The notes beneath the pieces are model-generated. The model ran no database searches, was not told where the DNA came from, and worked only from the letters and a program-made list of their open reading frames with translations. The position numbers were made by a program, and so were the translations under genes. Shown here piece by piece: positions 58,477-64,000 of a stretch of DNA of 64,000 nt; within the stretch, counting starts at the first letter, position 1; each line of letters opens with the position of its first letter. Source of the DNA: Byssochlamys sp. IMV 00236 (taxonomy: Eukaryota; Ascomycota; Eurotiomycetes; Eurotiales; Thermoascaceae); contig MSJH02000669.1 of the NCBI GenBank assembly GCA_001931875.2, positions 124,001 to 188,000 on the forward strand, given 5' to 3'.

Positions 58477-61400
58477 TCAGGTGATATTCCAATGTGCTAA
58501 TCTCTCCTGATCAACAATAACAGAAAAGTCGAGCTCCCCTACGATCTCCTCAACTAGTCTGCTCCAGAAACTTGTTATCAGCCTATAGTTCGAGACATAT
58601 TGAAGCCAGGCCGGTTACTTACTGCGTCAGCCGATTTAGATCCCGAGTCATATACCAGTTGACGCTGCGAATAAGGGCTGCCGCGGCAAATCCTTCTTCA
58701 GAGGGTATCTCCCTGCTAAGGAAGTCCCTCAGGTCCGGGATTCTAAACTTCCTAAGCTGCGGCGGCATGGCATGGCCACCAGCCAATGCAGAATGCAGGA
58801 TGATCAACCTGGTAGCGATGCCATCCAGAGCGATATAGCTCTCGACCGTTCCAGTCTGGTCGGCAGTCCACCAGAGAGACGGGCCAGAAGAGCGGTTTAG
58901 TGAGCGAGACGCATATCCGGTCAAGGTCATGTAGCCGCCCAGACGCTCTATGATGAGCAGAATCTCACTATAAGCTCTTTTGGGAAAGCGTCCACCGAGA
59001 GCGAATTCCCAATCTAGGAACTGGAAGTATTTCTTGCCGTTGCTCATCAGTGTCTGGTACTGGCGGAAGACACGGCGGCGAGCTTCTTGCAGGTGGAAGG
59101 CGGGGCTGATCTTATCACTGGGATCTCCAGCAGTGCCGTTAATACGGGCAAAGATTATTTGGCGGATGCACATGTAGAAGTTGGCGAGCATGTACATGGA
59201 CTTTGCCACCTCCTGGCGGAGCTCGTAGTGTTCGGACAGTGGATATGGGACAATTGTCCAGAAGTACCCAATGAGAACGCCGACAGCCACAACAGCAAGT
59301 CGGTAGGGAAAGGTGATATATGGCGCGTAAACTGCAAATCCGGATTTCGATACGGCTTCTTGCCCCAGACGACGGTCTTGAAGCTCAGTGGCTATCATGA
59401 CAATTGCGGCTACAAGGGCTACGAACCATATGCTCGAAAAACTTGGGAATCGAACAACTAGCAGAGAGAAAGTAAGCATGGTTCAGTTCTTTCTCAGTGA
59501 AGTGATACGGGAGGGGCCCTGCAGTACTTACAGAGGTAGCCAATAACGGTGAACCAGAGCCAGAGCAAAACGAGAATCCCCGGTGTTTTTTGATCGGGGA
59601 TGTACCAGATAAGATAGCAGACTATCATGGAAAGGATTGTCCCCAGTATGCGGCACAATAGAAGAAAGGTTGATGATCCAGCAGTGCGGCCCATGGAGAG
59701 TAATATGGCAAACATGGCCCAGAGGAATTGGTGTCCAAAGTAAAATGTCTGAGAGTCACGGAGGAAGGAAAGTATCGCGATAGTCATGATAGCACAGACT
59801 CCCCGAAGACCATAGGCAGCATGGTCGGTGCGCAGGATGGAGCTGATTTGGCGAATCCCGTCTCCAACAGACTGAACCAAGTTAACAGGAGGGAGGTGAT
59901 CGGGGTCCCTTTGATTATAGAATGCGGAGCCAAGTTTAACATCCTCTTCAACATCGGCATTCTCTTGCCGGCGCCATCGCGAACGGGCCATTGCTGTGAG
60001 CCAGGGGATCAAGCGAACAATACGACTTGCACGAGGAAGGCGAAGTCGCTTGGGTTTCGTATTGCAGTCCTCGAGGAAAACCAGCAGCGGCAGTAGTTCG
60101 TCTCCAAGAGATGAGAGTAGGGTTTGAAACTGTGAGAATTAGTTGCTAACTGAGTTCATAGCATTCTAGAGCTTGCACGCCTACATGGAGTAATAGAAAA
60201 TAGCGCAGAGTATTGGAATACGCTTCAGGCGCGGCGTGGTCCCAATGTTCAACTTGTGGTCTGTTCTGCATGTAATTGTGAAGCAGCTCTTCCTCTCTAG
60301 TGTCATGGTCCTGCTGATGCGAAACACTACAGCTGGAGAAGATGTCACGATAAGAGCTCAGAAAGTTGGCCGTTCCCGGGCGCATGAGTTCCCCCCGGCG
60401 CTCTTCATCAGTCTCTTGCGCACGAATCTTGCCGAACAAAGAACAGCCGATGGTCTGGTCGAGCCTGAGTTTGCCGTGCTCCGCTCCGTCGATGATTGCC
60501 TCAGATATCGAGAGTGAGTGCCGGTGCATTTGTAACTCAAGATCATGCCAATCCTTCTCGTCATCCGAGGTATCATTTCCCACATCACGACCATTCATCG
60601 CATCAGTACCATTGTGCGAACGGCACCCTTCTGCGGCCAGCTGCAGCATGTGGGCTGTGGAGCTTAAACCAGATGAAGGTGGAATCAAGTTGATCAACAA
60701 TGAGGCAATATGCTGCAGATCTGAGCCACTAAGACGATCCCAAGATACTTCTCGCTCTGCATACCTGACGCCTTCATGAGCCTTGACAATGATATTTGTG
60801 AGCTGTTGCTGGGTCTCCTCAAGCTGACGGATAGCTGAGCTCCTTTCCTCGCTTTCCGCAGAGATCTTGTTTGACCTGAAATCGTCCATGCATTTTCCTT
60901 GAGCCTGCATGACAGCGACCAACGCATCTAGGGCGGCTTTTATGTCTCTTTTGAATACCCCTCTGCAACTCGACGGGAATATGACAAGGCCGGTGACAAA
61001 GCCGATGGCCTGTCCTGCTAGAAAAGCCTCCAGGATTACGGTGGTCTTAGCAATGGCTTCTGTCATAGTAGTCACTCGAGCAACAGCAGGCATTGCTGCA
61101 ACAGCGTAGATGCCAGCCAGGGTGAATTGGAGGTTCCAAGAAGGATAGGTAGACTTTAAGGTGAACACACACCAGATGATAACTATCAGGAATATGGCGA
61201 CCACGGCTTCAGCTGAGGAGTTGTAGGCTGCCAGCTGCCCAGTGCTATCTGTGGTGTGTTTCCTGGCCTGCAGCGCACACCAGCCGGCAAGCAATGCCCA
61301 GCAATATGCCGTGACTGTGGTAAATGCGAGTTGGAGATTGTACTCGATAAGCTTTGCCCGCGGAAGAGAAGGCAGCGCAGAAGCCGCAATGATCGCAGCC

Positions 61401-61609
61401 AAGTAAGCATTTGTGGTGAAGTAATTGATATATGCGTCCGCTTCAATAATACAAACGAGCACGGCGGGCGCGATTGCAGTTTTGATGGCCATTAACACAG
61501 TGTCCCAGTCTAGAGTCAGCTGGGCCAAGACCGACTTGAATTGCAGAAGCCTTGTAGTATCTGCAGTTGTGCCTTGTCCATTTTGGCTGGTGGACTGTGC
61601 TGCCAACAT
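58477..61609 (-). CDS. FUSC/ArAE-type membrane protein (DUF2421, ER transporter 6TM N-terminal)
   Basis: Four exons, 61609-60185, 60129-59532, 59457-58623 and 58570-58477, give 983 aa. An N-terminal set of about six helices (MAIKTAIAPAVLVCIIEADA onward) is followed by a long cytosolic region with charged helices. A second helical bundle comes next (GVCAIMTIAILSFLRDSQTF, FLWAMFAILLSMGRTAGSST), then a DUF2421 C-terminal region ending VDQERLAHWNIT. The short last exon was fixed by a CTGAT branch and AAG acceptor. The family includes aromatic-acid and fusaric-acid efflux proteins and yeast Bre4-like proteins; export of an organic acid or drug is plausible, but substrate and membrane are unknown. 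The first ATG is 61609; the frame is open further up without an ATG. Confidence 0.8.
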
Positions 61610-62229
61610 ATTTCTTGTCACGGTCCTGCATAGTCTTTGTCGGAATACAAAAGCACCCTTCAGTCCTGCGTCTTGAAGTCCGGGACAGGCTCTTGCAGAC
61701 TGTACCGGTACATGACGTAATCGACATCGGCCAGGTACTCAAGGCATGCGCACTGTTCTAATCGTTGCGCATGGGAATTAAGTGGCTTTTGCGTAGCTTG
61801 GGGGTATGCTTATTTCCGACAGATATTGAGTGTGGCCTTGTGTGGAATTAATATTCTTCCTGTATTGGAACGGCGTTTTAAAGCTCGTGGTGTTTCGGGG
61901 GCTGGTGTCGAACAACGTCCGATGTCTGACCTGTGTCACAAAACCGAAATCTTTTGGATGTATTTGAAAAGGTAGTTAGTTTGATCCTTTAGAAAGACCA
62001 GTGGTTTTGCGTTTAACATTCTTGCCAAGTCGGAGCTGGTCTCGTTAACGCCTAGGATAGAGCAGGCATGCATGCACAGGAGAATAGGCTTTTCTCGCCA
62101 AAGCGCGTAATCATAAATAGCAAAATCTCAAACAGGCTTGGCGACAATAATCTATTTTTTTATTCATGACACTACCAGATCCATTCTCCTAATATGCAGT
62201 GCTAATAAGATGCGCGTTATTTCTACATA
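61610..62229. other. Intergenic region
   Basis: Promoter side of the FUSC gene and 3' flank of the partial transcription factor. No gene seen. Confidence 0.5.
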
Positions 62230-63613
62230 TTAAAAATAATTTCCCAGCAAATCATCAACATAGAACGTCGAACAAAAGGAGCCTAGGGATTCAACATCGC
62301 TGGCATAACTCCCATGCAGGCCAGTGTGCCACGGGTTAGACGTGACTACCGAGTCTAGTATCTGCCGCGGGCCGTTATTGTCGGAGTTGGTTTCGTTTTT
62401 GTCCATCAGTTCACCTAATCCATTGGTGTTATTGATGATAGCATTATCAATGTGGTCCGGAAGCGACAAAAGCCTCTTTGCTAGTAAGAATTCCTTCCCA
62501 ATATCTGTACGCCCATTGGTACATCCTATCTGACTGAGTTTATCTTCATATCTGCGGAAGGATTCTAACAAGTAGTTATGATTAGCAACCACTGTGGATC
62601 GATGCAATGAGAGACCAACAACATACGGAGGATTGCTTGTCCGAGACCCCAGTACTCAGCAAATTGTTCCATACCAGACCGGAGTGCTTGGAATGAAATT
62701 AATGCCTTTTCGCGGAGTTCCCAGGTTGACGTGGCGAACGCCTTGACCATAAGTTGAATGCATGCAGGAGCCCATAGGGCAAACATAATAAGGGGACAAG
62801 TGCGGCAAATAGAGTGCCTAGGCCAATTCCTTACGATATCGCAGATAACGTCTGATGAGAGGATGGCTTCATAGAATCTTCGTGATTCACTAAACTCCGT
62901 CGAGGCCTTCACCGGGGATGAGAGCCAAGTCGAATAATTGCGGCAATAATCAGAAGCTGCAGTTGCGTTGACATCACCGAACTTTTGCACTCTGACAATC
63001 AGAATTCGGATGCTACAGTATTTGATCAGTTAGTATTTTCCTAGACTCAGGAGACAGTAACTCACTGCTCGATGGCGACGAAAGTGGAAATTATCTCTCC
63101 CAATGAGTGCTGGCACTGACGTAGATGCCAGGGGAGCGCTTCTGGTCTGAGCGTCCGGGGCAGCCTCTTTCTCCAGATGGCAACACACTGCTCGATATTG
63201 AGGTATGAAAGAAAGCGATCAGGGCTCTCGTCGCTAGCTGTCTTGATCAATTCCATTGAGAAGCGCAGTGTAACAATACGATTAGCCAGAAAAGAATCAC
63301 TGTGCCAGAGATTCTCCACCCTGCGCCATTCATCGATGTTATTGGGGAGAAACGGTGATGTGAACCTATTACCATCAAACCAGTCATGGACATCCACTGG
63401 GAGCCTCGTCCGACAACTAGAAAGATTAATCATCCATGGCTGAAATCTGAGGCTACCTAGAAAGCTGTCCAATTCCCAGATACACCACCAAGTATGGCGC
63501 CGTTCCTCAGACTTGGCCCAGTCCGACTCATTAGAATGAGATTGAGACGCGTTCGAAGACTGAAGTTTTCGGATATTCCCTGTCCTCACAGTAATGCTGG
63601 GTGCACATGTACT
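62230..63613 (-). CDS. Fungal-specific transcription factor, 3' part only
   Basis: Three exons can be read: about 63613-63066, 63012-62627 and 62564-62230, ending in TAA. Introns of 53 and 62 nt have CTAAC/CTAAT branches and TAG acceptors; phases agree. The first readable exon holds the middle-homology signature SEERRHTWWCIWELDSFLGS, followed by LRFQPWMINLSSCRTRLPVD. Later parts are all-helical, ending in an acidic, Asn-rich tail. This is the fungal_trans domain of a Zn2Cys6-type regulator, but no zinc cluster is found in the remaining 387 bp to the window edge, where all frames have stops. The 5' exons may lie beyond 64000, or the gene may be truncated. It lies upstream of the FUSC gene on the same strand. 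Confidence 0.65.
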
Positions 63614-64000
63614 CTGTACTATTTATCGTTTGTACGCTATAGGCATCAAGCAAGTATACCAAAAGCAGAGAAAGTTCGGAACCCTACATACTGATGGACG
63701 AGGTCGCAATCCCCAGAGAGACCGGCGCGAGAGGAGCCCCAGTCAGGTCCGGTAAAGAATGGTTAAGTCGATGTGCTGCTTAGATCCTTGAAAAGGAAAA
63801 GTCGTGCGTGGCCTGCATCATACATACATATATACACAAAACACAGTAACTGCGTGTTTTGTCTTTTTCTCGATTTCGCCATCAGTAACATCACACCAAA
63901 TGAAATCCGTATGCTTAATTGACTTTTCGCGGAGTTCTCAGGTTTTCCCGGGTCACAGGCAAGGGCATGGGGACGCCCTTGCTGTAATAGCTATTCCGCG
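63614..64000. other. Right edge of window, unresolved
   Basis: On the minus strand an open stretch around 63650-63760 could be a further exon of the transcription factor (FFTGPDWGSSRAGLSGD), but no splice that joins it in frame was found. The last 240 bp look non-coding. Confidence 0.35.

Noticed and set aside
62592..62626. 35-nt intron in the partial transcription factor
   Set aside because: It would keep frame, but is shorter than normal fungal introns; a 62-nt version (62565-62626) also keeps frame and has proper branch and acceptor sites.
1..64000. tRNA, rRNA or CRISPR features
   Set aside because: Scanning by eye for tRNA T-loop motifs such as GGTTCGAATCC and for regularly spaced repeats gave nothing that folds or repeats properly.

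Overview
The window looks like nuclear DNA of a filamentous ascomycete, most likely Aspergillus or a close relative in the Eurotiales. Genes are compact and carry many short introns, mostly about 48-90 nt, with GTAAGT/GTATGT-type donors, CTAAC/CTGAC-type branch sites and YAG acceptors. There are no bacterial operons. Gene content is typically fungal: DASH Duo1, Ndc80, an F-BAR/SH3 Cdc15-type protein, Not1, seipin, Pby1-type SurE-TTL, Pex14, an HMT1-type ABC half transporter and Zn2Cys6 regulators. I saw no tRNA, rRNA, CRISPR array or intact transposon. All exon borders were worked out by hand from splice signals plus reading-frame continuity.

Layout. 0-1.5 kb: 3' part of a DUF6604-like gene (+) with an apparent frameshift. 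2.2-4.5 kb: a small Cys-rich protein (-) and a Tic20/DUF4870-like membrane protein (-). 4.8-7.7 kb: Duo1 (-) diverging from an acidic, low-complexity, probably nuclear protein (+). 9.1-11.0 kb: intracellular trypsin-fold protease gene (+) split by one in-frame TAA. 11.7-14.8 kb: Cdc15-type F-BAR/SH3 protein (-). 16.0-17.6 kb: MFS transporter of the allantoate/pantothenate group (+). 19.2-26.4 kb: Not1 scaffold of CCR4-NOT (+). 27.1-28.4 kb: seipin (+). 29.0-31.7 kb: SurE-TTL protein (+). 33.0-36.5 kb: HMT1-like ABC transporter (+).

37.0-40.2 kb: RS/His-rich SCI1-like protein (-) and Pex14 (-). Pex14 diverges from Ndc80 (40.7-43.0 kb, +). 44.6 kb: very small secreted-peptide gene (+). 45.6-48.7 kb: large mitochondrial, CIA84/PPR-like protein (+). 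49.7-52.5 kb: Zn2Cys6 regulator (-). 53.2-55.0 kb: S6K/Psk1-like AGC kinase (-). 56.0-57.1 kb: stand-alone tandem FolB-like protein (-). 57.6-57.9 kb: AT-rich, RIP-like scar. 58.5-61.6 kb: FUSC/ArAE-type membrane protein (-). 62.2 kb to near the right edge: 3' part of another fungal-specific transcription factor (-).

How the genes fit together. Most are unlinked housekeeping functions: mitosis (Duo1, Ndc80), septation (Cdc15), mRNA decay (Not1, Pby1), lipid droplets (seipin), peroxisome import (Pex14) and mitochondria (CIA84-like). Accessory or decaying material sits between these blocks: the frameshifted DUF6604 gene, the stop-interrupted protease, the secreted peptide, the AT-rich scar and the 5'-unresolved regulator beside the FUSC gene. 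The best candidates for new biology are the interrupted protease with an unusual helical insert between its catalytic His and Asp, the KR-containing secreted peptide, the 7-nt microexon in Pex14 and a frame-neutral last intron in Not1.
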